NCBI RefSeq assembly: GCF_027622875.1
Contig: NZ_JAPZVP010000009.1
Location: 189,640 to 253,639, forward strand
Length of the DNA stretch: 64,000 nucleotides
Direction of reading: 5' to 3'
DNA from: Glycomyces luteolus
GTDB lineage: Bacteria > Actinomycetota > Actinomycetes > Mycobacteriales > Micromonosporaceae
Shown: positions 27,206 to 35,083 of the stretch, in pieces
Numbering within the stretch: position 1 is the first letter of the stretch
How the letters are laid out: the number at the start of each line of letters is the position of its first letter
Translations under genes and position numbers: made by a program
The notes under the pieces: model-generated
Seen by the model: the letters and a program-made list of their open reading frames with translations, nothing else
What the model was told of the DNA's origin: nothing
The model's database searches: none

Positions 27206-29617
27206 GTGGGATCGATGTGGGAACCCAGTAACGAGATCGAGCACCGTCTCCGGGAGGCGCTGCGAGCCGAGGACCAGGACGGATACTTCCGCACCCTGGC
27301 GCAGATCGAACTCGTCCTCCCACTGTCCTATGAGGACTCGAATGGGACGGGGGCCGACACTTGGGCCACCTGGACCACCGACGACCGCACCCATATCCTC
27401 GCGTTCACGTCCGAGACCGCGCTCCAGGTGTGCCTGCGCGACAACGCCGGCGCGTCCCGCCGCGTGTCGTTCGCCGCGCTCGCCGAGGCCTGGCCCGACG
27501 AGGAGTGGTGGCTCGCCGTCAACCCCGGCCTGCCGATCGAGGGCTACCTCCCGGCGTGGTTCGTCACCCAGGTCGCCCAAGGCATGACCACCGTTCCGGC
27601 CGACCCGGCACCTGAACCGGAACCCGCCGCGGACCCCTACGGCGACACCTATTCCTCTGGCGCCCAATCCTCTCCGTTCGCCGCCGCGCAGTCGGACCCG
27701 TTCGCGAACCCGATGGCGCCCGCCCCTGAGCAGCGCCGCGAGAGCTTCATGCCCCCGGCGCCGCCGGTGCCCGAGGTGCCGCCCGCACCCCGGCGCTCCT
27801 CGGACCTGAACGGCTCCGCGCAGCAGCAGTCCAGCGTCGGCGGCACCACGCAGGCGGGCCTGCCGCTGCGCCAGCCGCCGCGCGACCCCGAAGCGCCCGA
27901 GGCCGACCCGTTCAACGGGCACTCGTTCGCCTCCCAGCCGCCGCCCGAGCCGGAGCAGTCCCAGCCCCGCTCGCAGGGCTTCGGCTCGCAGCCGCGCGGC
28001 ACGGGTTCGCAGCCGCAGGGCTTCGGCTCCCAGCCCCAGAGCTACTCTCAGCCGCCGGCCGCGCCGAGCCCGCAGGGGTTCGGGGCCGAGACGCAGTGGC
28101 CGTCCCAGCCGTCCCAGCAGGACCAGTGGCCCGACGCGCCGGACTGGCTGCGCGAGCAGCAGCCCGACCCGTCCACGCTGCCGACCCGCGCGCCCGCGCC
28201 GCCGAACGCCGCGCCAGAGCCGTTCCCGGCGGGCGAGTCCTTCGGGAACGCCGGAGCGTTCGCACCGCAGCACGACCCGTTCGGCGCGCCGTCCCGCGGC
28301 GGCTCCTTCGGCAACGAGGCGTTCGGCTCCGAACCGCAGCGCAACGCCGAATCGTTCGCGTCCATGTCGAGCGCCTTCGGCCGCCGCCCGGCCGAGTCCG
28401 AACCGCAGTCCGTGGCGCAGCCGCAGGCCCAGTCGCAACCGGTCGAGCTCACCGGTGACGAGGCCGAGCCGCTGCTCGCCGAGGCCGCCTCCTCCGGCGA
28501 CACCGCCGCGTTCCTCCAGACCCTCCTGTGCGCCAGCGTGATCCTCCCGATCGGCGACCCCGAGGCCGCGCACCTGCGCGTCGGCGACCCCGCCTTCCGG
28601 TGGGCCAGCGACATCGTCGACGGCATCATCGGCATCACCGTCTACACGACCGCCGAGCGCATGGCCGAGCGCGCCGGCGAGGACACCCCGCACACGATCG
28701 TGCCCTTCGGCTGGCTCATCCAGCACTGGCCCGCACAGGACTACGCGCTGTACGTCAACCCCGGCACCTCGGTGGGCGCCAACATGAGCGGCCCCGAGAT
28801 CGAGCCGCTCATCAAATGGGCCGAGGCGAAGGACCTCCTGACGTTCGCCACCGAGATGGAGCGCCGCCAGGCCGCGGCCGCGCGCGCCAACTCGCCCTCG
28901 CACAAGATCCAGCCGATCCTGTGGCAGAAGACCATCCCGCACCAGCAGGTGCCGTTCTACCTCGAACGCGGCTACGACCGCGTCGGCGGCTTCGTGCACC
29001 CCGCCGAGGCCGTGGACCACCTGCGCACGCCCGCGCAGCTGTACCTCGCGCTGGGGCTCATCCGCTCCAGCGAGGAGTTCAGCCCCGCCGACGACTCGGT
29101 CCACGTGCTCCGCTGGATCGGCTACCGCACCGACCTCTACCCGGTCGCCTTGGGCGGCAACGACTACGCGACCGCCGAAGCGCGCGGCGGCACCGTCGTC
29201 GAGCCCGGCCCGTTCCGCGGCGACGGGTTCGCCCCCGCCGAAGGCGACGAGCGGATCCCCGAGCACAAGGTCGACTCGGTGCGGCTCCCGCACGGCGCGA
29301 AGATCTCCAGGATCGACTCGCGCGGCGAAGTCCACGACATCGCGCTCTACGACGCCGACACCCGCGAATGGACCCCCATCGACGGCGCGTTCGGCGGACC
29401 CGCCGCCATCGAGGCGCCCTCGACCCCGGCGCTGCCCGCCGGGCCCGCGCCGAGCGGCCCGATGGGCGAGGCGTACGGCTATGACGCCACCCCCGGTTAC
29501 GACAGCGCGCTGGGCGAGGCCTGGGGCGAAGCGGACGGGCACTACGACCTGGTGCGTCCCAAGCCGGAAGAGCGGGCCGCGCACGTGCTCGACAACCGCG
29601 AATGGAAGGACGCCTGA
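27206..29617 (+). CDS. Large two-domain SseB-type protein with disordered linker
   Basis: The 803-residue protein has an SseB-like domain at residues ~10-125 (GYFRTLAQIELVLPL, LAVNPGLPIEGYLP). A Pro/Gln/Ser-rich linker of about 270 residues follows, with repeated QSQP and GFGSQP blocks, and then a second SseB-like domain at ~415-530 (FLQTLLCASVILPI, YALYVNPGTSVGANMSG). A C-terminal domain (~540-720) is unlike anything I can name. SseB domains occur in secretion-associated and regulatory proteins, but no biochemical role is established for this form. GTG 27206 has GGAAGG 5 nt upstream. It is coupled to a 120-residue partner gene. Confidence 0.75.
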   Translation: MGSMWEPSNEIEHRLREALRAEDQDGYFRTLAQIELVLPLSYEDSNGTGADTWATWTTDDRTHILAFTSETALQVCLRDNAGASRRVSFAALAEAWPDEEWWLAVNPGLPIEGYLPAWFVTQVAQGMTTVPADPAPEPEPAADPYGDTYSSGAQSSPFAAAQSDPFANPMAPAPEQRRESFMPPAPPVPEVPPAPRRSSDLNGSAQQQSSVGGTTQAGLPLRQPPRDPEAPEADPFNGHSFASQPPPEPEQSQPRSQGFGSQPRGTGSQPQGFGSQPQSYSQPPAAPSPQGFGAETQWPSQPSQQDQWPDAPDWLREQQPDPSTLPTRAPAPPNAAPEPFPAGESFGNAGAFAPQHDPFGAPSRGGSFGNEAFGSEPQRNAESFASMSSAFGRRPAESEPQSVAQPQAQSQPVELTGDEAEPLLAEAASSGDTAAFLQTLLCASVILPIGDPEAAHLRVGDPAFRWASDIVDGIIGITVYTTAERMAERAGEDTPHTIVPFGWLIQHWPAQDYALYVNPGTSVGANMSGPEIEPLIKWAEAKDLLTFATEMERRQAAAARANSPSHKIQPILWQKTIPHQQVPFYLERGYDRVGGFVHPAEAVDHLRTPAQLYLALGLIRSSEEFSPADDSVHVLRWIGYRTDLYPVALGGNDYATAEARGGTVVEPGPFRGDGFAPAEGDERIPEHKVDSVRLPHGAKISRIDSRGEVHDIALYDADTREWTPIDGAFGGPAAIEAPSTPALPAGPAPSGPMGEAYGYDATPGYDSALGEAWGEADGHYDLVRPKPEERAAHVLDNREWKDA

Positions 29618-29979
29618 TGCGCGACGGTTACATCGCCCGCTGGAAGGGCGCCGAATACGACTCGAGCCCTGACGGGGCCCACGTGCGGCTCTACTCGCCC
29701 ACGGGCGGCGACGGCTTCGTCGAGGTCGCCGACGGCCGGTTCCGGCGCGGCGTGCCGATCGGCGAGCTCGAGGACTTCTTCTACGTGAGGACCATCGCGA
29801 CCTGGCGCGGCGAGCCGTTCTTCGTGCTCGGCGAGTCGGGGGAGTGGCTGCGGCTCGAGTACCGCGGCGGCCGCAGCGACGTGGCCCGCTCGCTCGGGCT
29901 CGAACCGTACGACAACGGCGTGTACCAGATCTGGGCGCCTGCGGCCGAGGTCACCGACATCAGCGAGCAGTACCTCTAG
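29617..29979 (+). CDS. Small hypothetical partner of the SseB-type protein
   Basis: I do not recognise this 120-residue soluble protein. It contains beta-strand-like stretches (DGYIARWKGAEYDSSPDGAH, VRLYSPTGGDGFVEV, FRRGVPIGELEDFFYVRTIATWRGEPFFVLGE) and ends near ADISEQ-type sequence. Its ATG overlaps the stop of the SseB-type gene by one base (TGATG), so it is translationally coupled and the two products probably work together. A strong terminator follows after 11 nt, closing a two-gene operon. Confidence 0.75.
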   Translation: MRDGYIARWKGAEYDSSPDGAHVRLYSPTGGDGFVEVADGRFRRGVPIGELEDFFYVRTIATWRGEPFFVLGESGEWLRLEYRGGRSDVARSLGLEPYDNGVYQIWAPAAEVTDISEQYL

Positions 29980-29990
29980 CGTCTTTCCGC

Positions 29991-30016
29991 GAGCCCCGGC
30001 CGTTTCGCCGGGGCTC
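29991..30016 (+). terminator. Terminator of the SseB-type operon
   Basis: GAGCCCCGGC pairs perfectly with GCCGGGGCTC around CGTTTC, followed by GATTCAT. Confidence 0.8.
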
Positions 30017-30094
30017 GATTCATGCTCGGAAACGGCTGGATTCGCAAGGCCCCGAGCGCGACATGACCGTTCGGCGAAACTGTCCGGAGACCGC

Positions 30095-30123
30095 TTTCAC
30101 ATGGGTGTCGTTTGAGGTATAGT
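30095..30123 (+). promoter_or_regulatory. Promoter of the oxidoreductase-DUF993-isomerase operon
   Basis: TTTCAC and TATAGT are 17 nt apart. Transcription would begin near 30130, just before the first LacI-type operator. Confidence 0.6.
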
Positions 30124-30135
30124 TCAGGAAACAAA

Positions 30136-30149
30136 GAAAGCGTTTGCCT
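30136..30149 (+). promoter_or_regulatory. LacI-type operator O1
   Basis: GAAAGCGTTTGCCT contains the half-sites of the LacI/CcpA-type palindrome with central CG. It lies immediately downstream of the promoter start point, where a bound repressor would block the polymerase. Confidence 0.6.
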
Positions 30150-30193
30150 GAGCTTTGCGAATTTACGGCTCGCAAGCTTCGCCGAGAGGTGGG

Positions 30194-30205
30194 GCAAACG
30201 CTTGC
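30194..30205 (+). promoter_or_regulatory. LacI-type operator O2
   Basis: GCAAACGCTTGC is a near-perfect palindrome around CG, and is the same core as O1 in inverse order. The two sites are about 57 bp apart centre to centre, which would allow looping by a tetrameric repressor. Confidence 0.65.
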
Positions 30206-30240
30206 GTAGCCATGTTCGGCAAGGTCTGGAGCACATCCCT

Positions 30241-31395
30241 ATGGCAGAGAGAATCACCGTCGGCATCGCCCTCAACGGGGTGACCGGGCGCATGGGCTAC
30301 CGGCAGCACCTCGTGCGCTCGCTTCTCGCCATTCGCGAGCAGGGCGGCGTGGAACGCGCCGACGGCAGCGTGATCTGGCCCGAGCTCACCCTGGTCGGCC
30401 GCAGCGCCGACAAGCTCGCCGAGATCGCCGCCCGCCACGGCCTGGACAAGTACACGACCAGCCTGGACGAGGCCCTCGGCGACGACAAGATCGACGTCTA
30501 CTTCGACGCCCTCACCACCCAGCACCGCCTCGCCGCCGTCAACTCGGCCATCAAGGCCGGCAAGCACGTGTACACCGAGAAGCCCATCGCCACGAACCTC
30601 GACGACGCTCTGAACCTCGCCCGCGCCGCGCGCGACGCCGGCGTCAAGAACGGCGCGGTCGCCGACAAGCTGTACCTCCCGGGCCTGCGCAAGCTCAAGC
30701 GCCTCGTCGACTCCGGGTTCTTCGGCCGGGTCCTCTCCGTGCGCGGCGAGTTCGGCTACTGGGTCTTCGAAGGCGACTGGCAGGCGGCCCAGCGGCCCTC
30801 GTGGAACTACCGCGCCGAAGACGGCGGCGGCATGGTCCTCGACATGTTCCCCCACTGGTCCTACGTCTTCGAGGAGACGTTCGCCAAGGTCAAGTCCGTC
30901 ACCGCGCACGTCACCACCCACATCCCCGAGCGCTTCGACGAGCACGGCAACCCCTACGCCGCCACCGCCGACGACGCCGCGTACGCGCTCTTCGAACTCG
31001 AGGACGGCACCGTCGTCCAGATGAACTCCTCCTGGGCGACCCGCGTCGACCGCGAGGAGCTCGTCGAGTTCCACGTCGACGGCACCGAGGGCTCCGCGAT
31101 CGCCGGCCTGCGCAAGGCCCGCGCCCAGCACCGCGTGCACACCCCCAAGCCGGTGTGGAACCCCGACATCGACCAGCCGATCCCCTTCCGGGGGCAGTGG
31201 CACGAGGTGCCCGACAACGAGGTCTTCGACAACGGCTTCAAGATCCAGTGGGAGGAGTTCCTGCGGCACGTCGTGGACGACGAGCCGTGGCACCACGACT
31301 TCCTCGCCGCCGCGCGCGGCGTGCAGCTGGCCGAGGCCGGATACCAGTCCGCCCGCGAAGGCCGCCGCATCGAACTGGAGGACCTGGAGCTGTGA
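30241..31395 (+). CDS. Gfo/Idh/MocA-family oxidoreductase
   Basis: The 384-residue protein is an NAD(P)-dependent sugar-type dehydrogenase. The Rossmann half begins GIALNGVTGRMGYRQ (a variant of GxGxxG), and the conserved EKPIATN contains the catalytic Lys of the family. The C-terminal half has the substrate-binding beta sheet (GGGMVLDMFPHW, with the His typical of the group). It heads an operon with a DUF993 protein and a TIM-barrel isomerase, each linked by a 4-nt overlap, behind two LacI-type operators. It probably oxidises a sugar or polyol derivative. The actual substrate is unknown. Confidence 0.85.
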   Translation: MAERITVGIALNGVTGRMGYRQHLVRSLLAIREQGGVERADGSVIWPELTLVGRSADKLAEIAARHGLDKYTTSLDEALGDDKIDVYFDALTTQHRLAAVNSAIKAGKHVYTEKPIATNLDDALNLARAARDAGVKNGAVADKLYLPGLRKLKRLVDSGFFGRVLSVRGEFGYWVFEGDWQAAQRPSWNYRAEDGGGMVLDMFPHWSYVFEETFAKVKSVTAHVTTHIPERFDEHGNPYAATADDAAYALFELEDGTVVQMNSSWATRVDREELVEFHVDGTEGSAIAGLRKARAQHRVHTPKPVWNPDIDQPIPFRGQWHEVPDNEVFDNGFKIQWEEFLRHVVDDEPWHHDFLAAARGVQLAEAGYQSAREGRRIELEDLEL

Positions 31396-32483
31396 GCCGC
31401 AAGTTCACCTCGCGCGTCATCTACTCCGCGGCCCACGTGGTCGCGGACCCCTTGGCGGACAACGGCCCCGGGCGTCCGGCCGTCGTCGACTGGGACGCCA
31501 CGATCGGCTACCGCAGGCACCTGTGGGACCTCGGCCTCGGCATCGCCGACGCCATGGACACCGCACAGCGCGGCATGGGCCTCGACTGGGAGGCCACGAA
31601 GGAGCTCATCCGCCGCTCGGCCGAGGCCGCGGGCCCGGACGACCTCCTCGCGTGCGGTGTCGGCACCGACCAGCTCGGCGCCAATCCGACCACTATGGAC
31701 GAGATCCGCGCGACGTACCTCGAGCAGCTCGCCGTGGTCGAGGACGCCGGAGCGGGCACGATCCTCATGTGCTCCAGGGCCCTCGCCGCGAGCGCCAAGA
31801 GCGCCGACGACTACAAGGCGCTCTACGCCGAGCTCCTGGGTGAAGTGAGCGGCAAGGCGATCCTGCACTGGCTCGGCCCGATGTTCGACCCGGCGCTCGA
31901 AGGCTACTGGGGCTCTTCGGACCTCGAGGCCGCCGCCGACACCTTCATCGAGATCATCACCGAGAACGCGGCGAAGATCGACGGCATCAAGATGAGCCTC
32001 CTCGACGCCGAAGCGGAGATCGCGGTGCGCCGCAGGCTTCCCGAAGGCGTCCGCTGCTACACCGGCGACGACTTCAACTACCCGCGACTCATCGCGGGCG
32101 ACGAGTTCGGCTACTCGGACGCGCTCCTGGGCATCTTCGACCCGCTCGCGCCGCTCGCCTCGAAGGCCGTGCAGCGCTTGGACGAAGGCGACGTCGCCGG
32201 TTTCCACGCCATCCTCGACCCGACGGTTCCGCTGGCGCGGAAGGTCTTCGAGGCCCCCACGTTCAACTACAAGACCGGCGTGGTGTTCCTGGCGTGGCTC
32301 TCGGGCCACCAGGACCACTTCAAGATGGTCGGCGGCCTCGAATCGGCGCGTTCCATCAAGCACTTCGGCGAGATCGTCGACCTCGCCCTCGAAGTGGACC
32401 TCTTCCCGGACGAAGCGCTCGCCATCGACCGCTTCAACGCACTGCTCAAGGTCGCGGGCCAGCCGAAGCGGACCCTCGCATGA
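31392..32483 (+). CDS. DUF993 family protein, aldolase-like
   Basis: The 363-residue protein belongs to DUF993, a family distantly related to dihydrodipicolinate synthase and KDPG aldolases (class I TIM barrels). It shows VVDWDATIGYRRHLWDLGLG near the start, GAGTILMCSRALA, IDGIKMSLLDAEAEI and YKTGVVFLAWLSGHQDHF. IKMSLLD occupies the place where the Schiff-base Lys of aldolases lies, but its activity has not been demonstrated as far as I know. Gene context (oxidoreductase before, isomerase after, all overlapping) suggests carbon-carbon cleavage or a related step in sugar catabolism. Confidence 0.82.
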   Translation: MSRKFTSRVIYSAAHVVADPLADNGPGRPAVVDWDATIGYRRHLWDLGLGIADAMDTAQRGMGLDWEATKELIRRSAEAAGPDDLLACGVGTDQLGANPTTMDEIRATYLEQLAVVEDAGAGTILMCSRALAASAKSADDYKALYAELLGEVSGKAILHWLGPMFDPALEGYWGSSDLEAAADTFIEIITENAAKIDGIKMSLLDAEAEIAVRRRLPEGVRCYTGDDFNYPRLIAGDEFGYSDALLGIFDPLAPLASKAVQRLDEGDVAGFHAILDPTVPLARKVFEAPTFNYKTGVVFLAWLSGHQDHFKMVGGLESARSIKHFGEIVDLALEVDLFPDEALAIDRFNALLKVAGQPKRTLA

Positions 32484-33292
32484 GCATCATGCGGCGGTTC
32501 TCCTTCAACCACGCCACAGCGAAGTTCTGGGATCAGCGCGAGGCCGTCGAGGCCTGCGCGCGCACCGGTTCCGGGATCGGCCTGTGGCGCGAACCGGTGC
32601 AGGAGATGGGACTCGAAGCGAGCGCGAAGCTCGTGAAGGACGCTGGCGTCCAGGTGACGAGCCTGTGCCGGGCCGGGTTCTTCACGGATCCGACGCAGGC
32701 CGCGATCGACGACAATCGAAAGGCGATCGACGAGGCCGCCGAGCTCGGCGCCCCGACGCTGGTGCTGGTCTCGGGAGGCATCCCCGAAGGCGGCACGATC
32801 GACAGCGCCCGTGAGGGCGTCAAAGAGGCCCTGTCGGTGCTCGCCCCCTATGCGGGTGAGCGCGGCGTGACCTTGTCGATCGAGCCGCTGCACCCGATGT
32901 TCGCCAGCGACCGCTGTGTCGTGACGACGATCAACGAAGCCCTCGACCTGGCCGCGCCGTTCCCGGCCGGGCAGGTCGGCGTCGTGGTCGACACGTACCA
33001 CATCTGGTGGGACCCGCAGGTGTGGCAAGGGATCGCCCGAGCCGGCCGCGAGGGCCGCATCGCCTCGTTCCAGTTCGCGGACTGGGTCACCCCGCTCCCG
33101 GCGGGAGTGCTCACCGGCCGCGGCCAGTTGGGCGACGGCTGCGTGGACTTCAAGCGCTATCTGGCCGAAGTGGACGCGACCGGGTTCACCGGCCCGATCG
33201 AGGTCGAATTGTTCAACGACGCCCTCTGGGCCCGCCCGGGCGCGGAGGTTTTCGAAGAGACCAGGGCCGCGTTCGCGCGGGTACTGGAATAG
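32480..33292 (+). CDS. Sugar phosphate isomerase/epimerase family protein
   Basis: This 270-residue AP endonuclease 2-type TIM barrel is the class that includes xylose isomerase, inosose dehydratase and ketose epimerases. Metal-site elements are LSIEPLHPMF (Glu), GVVVDTYHIWWD (Asp, His), ASFQFADW and GPIEVELFND (Glu). It is the third gene of the LacI-operator operon, overlapping the DUF993 gene by 4 nt. It likely interconverts the keto sugar handled by its neighbours. The substrate is unknown. Confidence 0.83.
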   Translation: MSIMRRFSFNHATAKFWDQREAVEACARTGSGIGLWREPVQEMGLEASAKLVKDAGVQVTSLCRAGFFTDPTQAAIDDNRKAIDEAAELGAPTLVLVSGGIPEGGTIDSAREGVKEALSVLAPYAGERGVTLSIEPLHPMFASDRCVVTTINEALDLAAPFPAGQVGVVVDTYHIWWDPQVWQGIARAGREGRIASFQFADWVTPLPAGVLTGRGQLGDGCVDFKRYLAEVDATGFTGPIEVELFNDALWARPGAEVFEETRAAFARVLE

Positions 33293-33300
33293 GAGCACCG

Positions 33301-33343
33301 CGGGCGCGGATCCGGCAGCGGTTGGGCAATGCCGGAGCGCCCG
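33301..33343 (+). terminator. Hairpin after the DUF993 operon
   Basis: CGGGCGC pairs with GCGCCCG, and the inner TCCGGCA pairs with TGCCGGA. No T tract follows, but it lies 9 nt after the last stop. Confidence 0.55.
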
Positions 33344-33363
33344 CGGAGGTGCCCCCCGGATTG

Positions 33364-33414
33364 CCGCGGGGGCGGGGTCGGCAGGGGTCAAGCACTCCGA
33401 CCCCGCCCCCGCGG
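33364..33414. terminator. Very strong bidirectional hairpin before the VOC gene
   Basis: An 18-bp perfect stem runs from 33364-33381 to 33397-33414 (CCGCGGGGGCGGGGTCGG and its complement) with a 15-nt loop. It can end transcription from both the DUF993 operon and the convergent VOC gene. Confidence 0.65.
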
Positions 33415-33489
33415 TCGTCTGCGGAACGCCCTCATCTGCGTCGATGCCAGGCGGGGCCGCAAGGGGATGGCTCGGCCCCGCCTCAGGGG

Positions 33490-33837
33490 TCACTCGTGGC
33501 CTTGCGAAACGCAGAACTCGTTGCCGTCGGGGTCCTTGAGGACGGTCCAGGAGAAGACGCCGCCGGGGGCTTCGTGGTGGGAGACCTGGGTGGCGCCGGA
33601 GGCGATGAGGCGTGCGACCTCCTGTTCGGCGTCGGCGGTGACGAGGTCGAGGTGGATGCGGCCGGGCTTCGTGCCTTCGACGTATTGGAAGGCGAGTCCG
33701 GTGCCGTCGCCGAAGCCGACCATGACGTACTCGCCCCAGTCGGCGGTGATCTCGCCGCCCAGCGCGGCGAGCCACCACTGCGCGAGCTCCTTCGGCCGGT
33801 CGGTGTTGACGGTGACGTTCGCGATTTTCAAATCCAT
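33490..33837 (-). CDS. VOC-family (glyoxalase-like) protein
   Basis: The 115-residue protein has the two-module beta-alpha-beta-beta-beta fold of the vicinal oxygen chelate superfamily: MDLKIANVTVNTDRPKELAQWW, then GRIHLDLVTADAEQEVARLI and WTVLKDPDGNEFCV. The DPDGNEFCV ending is a common hallmark. Members include dioxygenases, glyoxalases and antibiotic-binding resistance proteins, and nothing here decides between them. I chose the ATG at 33837; a longer frame upstream has poor codon structure. It is a single gene, convergent with the DUF993 operon. Confidence 0.8.
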   Translation of the reverse strand: MDLKIANVTVNTDRPKELAQWWLAALGGEITADWGEYVMVGFGDGTGLAFQYVEGTKPGRIHLDLVTADAEQEVARLIASGATQVSHHEAPGGVFSWTVLKDPDGNEFCVSQGHE

Positions 33838-34067
33838 GCGGGCGAAGATAACCGGAGGGTCCGACACCGGGTCGTCTGCTGTGCCGTTACTTGCAATGGT
33901 CGCGCCCGTTGAGGGGCGGTCGCGGTCTTCGGCGGTGGCGTCGCGCTGGCCGGCGCAGGCCGCGGAGCCGACGAGGTTCAACCTGCTCCGCGAAGCGGAC
34001 GGGAATTCAGGCGCGAAGCGGGGCTGCGGGTCTGGAAAACAGCGGTGGCATCTGCGACGATGAGGGC

Positions 34068-34544
34068 ATGAGGCTTCCCGGGAGCGGTCTGGTCAGCGGT
34101 CTCGCCGCGACCGCGCGCACCGCCGCGCGCCGCGCCGTCACCAGCCAGTACCCCGAGAACGAACCCGAACTGCCCGAACGCACCCGCGGCGTGATCGCCC
34201 TGCACGAGCCGAGCTGCACCTCCTGCATGCTCTGCGCCCGCGAATGCCCGGACTGGTGCATCTACATCGACTCCCACAAGGAGACCGTCGAGGTCGAAGG
34301 CGCGGCGCGCCCGCGCCAGGTGAACGTCCTCGACCGCTTCGACATCGACTTCTCGCTGTGCATGTACTGCGGGATCTGCGTCGACGTATGCCCCTTCGAC
34401 GCCCTGTTCTGGGCCCCCGACTTCGCCTACGCCGAAGGCGACATCCGCGACCTGCTCCACGACAAGGAGCACCTGGGGGAGTGGATCGCGAATGTGCCGG
34501 AAGCCGCCAAGACCGAGGCCGTGAAGGCGGAGGACGCCGAGTGA
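34068..34544 (+). CDS. nuoI: NADH-quinone oxidoreductase subunit I, isolated copy
   Basis: A 158-residue ferredoxin-type subunit with two 4Fe-4S motifs: [12 protein letters not shown] and [12 protein letters not shown]. The sequence around them ([51 protein letters not shown]) is the form known from the second, incomplete nuo cluster of Streptomyces rather than the main operon. Only nuoJ follows, coupled by a GTGA overlap. No other complex I gene is in the window. The ATG at 34068 follows GAGGGC. Confidence 0.88.
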   Translation: MRLPGSGLVSGLAATARTAARRAVTSQYPENEPELPERTRGVIALHEPSCTSCMLCARECPDWCIYIDSHKETVEVEGAARPRQVNVLDRFDIDFSLCMYCGICVDVCPFDALFWAPDFAYAEGDIRDLLHDKEHLGEWIANVPEAAKTEAVKAEDAE

Positions 34545-35062
34545 CGCTCGCCGACGTCCTGCTCCTGGCCTTCGGGCTCCTCGCCCTCGGTGCGGCCCTC
34601 GCGGTCGTGACCACGAAGCGGATCGTGCGCGCGGGGCTGTGGCTCGCGGTCGCGTTCGCCGGGATCGCCGGGGCCGCGCTCGTGCTCACCGCCGAGTTCC
34701 TCGCCTGGGTGCTGGTGCTCGTCTACGTCGGTGCGATCGTCGTCCTGCTCCTGTTCGCGACCATGCTCACCAGGGCCCCGACCGACCCGTCCGACGACCT
34801 CGACCGGGCGAAGCTGCCCGGGGCGCTCATCGCCGGAGGCGTGGGCCTCGGCCTCGCGGCGGTCGTGACCGGCGCGTTCGGCTGGACCCGCGCCGGGCTC
34901 GACGAACGCGAGAGCGGCGGGGCGGCGGTGATGGGCGAGGCGGTCTTCGCCGACTGGGTGCTCCCGTTCGAGGTGCTGTCGCTGCTGCTGCTCGCCGCGC
35001 TGGTCGGGGCCGTGGTCGTCTCCACTCGTGAGAGCAACAATCACGTAACGAAGGATTACTAG
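34541..35062 (+). CDS. nuoJ: NADH-quinone oxidoreductase subunit J, isolated copy
   Basis: The 173-residue membrane protein has five predicted helices and the NuoJ pattern, including [22 protein letters not shown], with a hydrophilic loop after helix 3. Its GTG start overlaps the nuoI stop. In Streptomyces the second cluster continues with nuoK, L, M and N, but here a DUF885 gene follows after 21 nt. The nuoI-nuoJ pair may be a remnant of that cluster, or its products may join subunits encoded elsewhere. Confidence 0.85.
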   Translation: MTLADVLLLAFGLLALGAALAVVTTKRIVRAGLWLAVAFAGIAGAALVLTAEFLAWVLVLVYVGAIVVLLLFATMLTRAPTDPSDDLDRAKLPGALIAGGVGLGLAAVVTGAFGWTRAGLDERESGGAAVMGEAVFADWVLPFEVLSLLLLAALVGAVVVSTRESNNHVTKDY

Positions 35063-35083
35063 CCGCGCGGTAAGCTGACGCCC

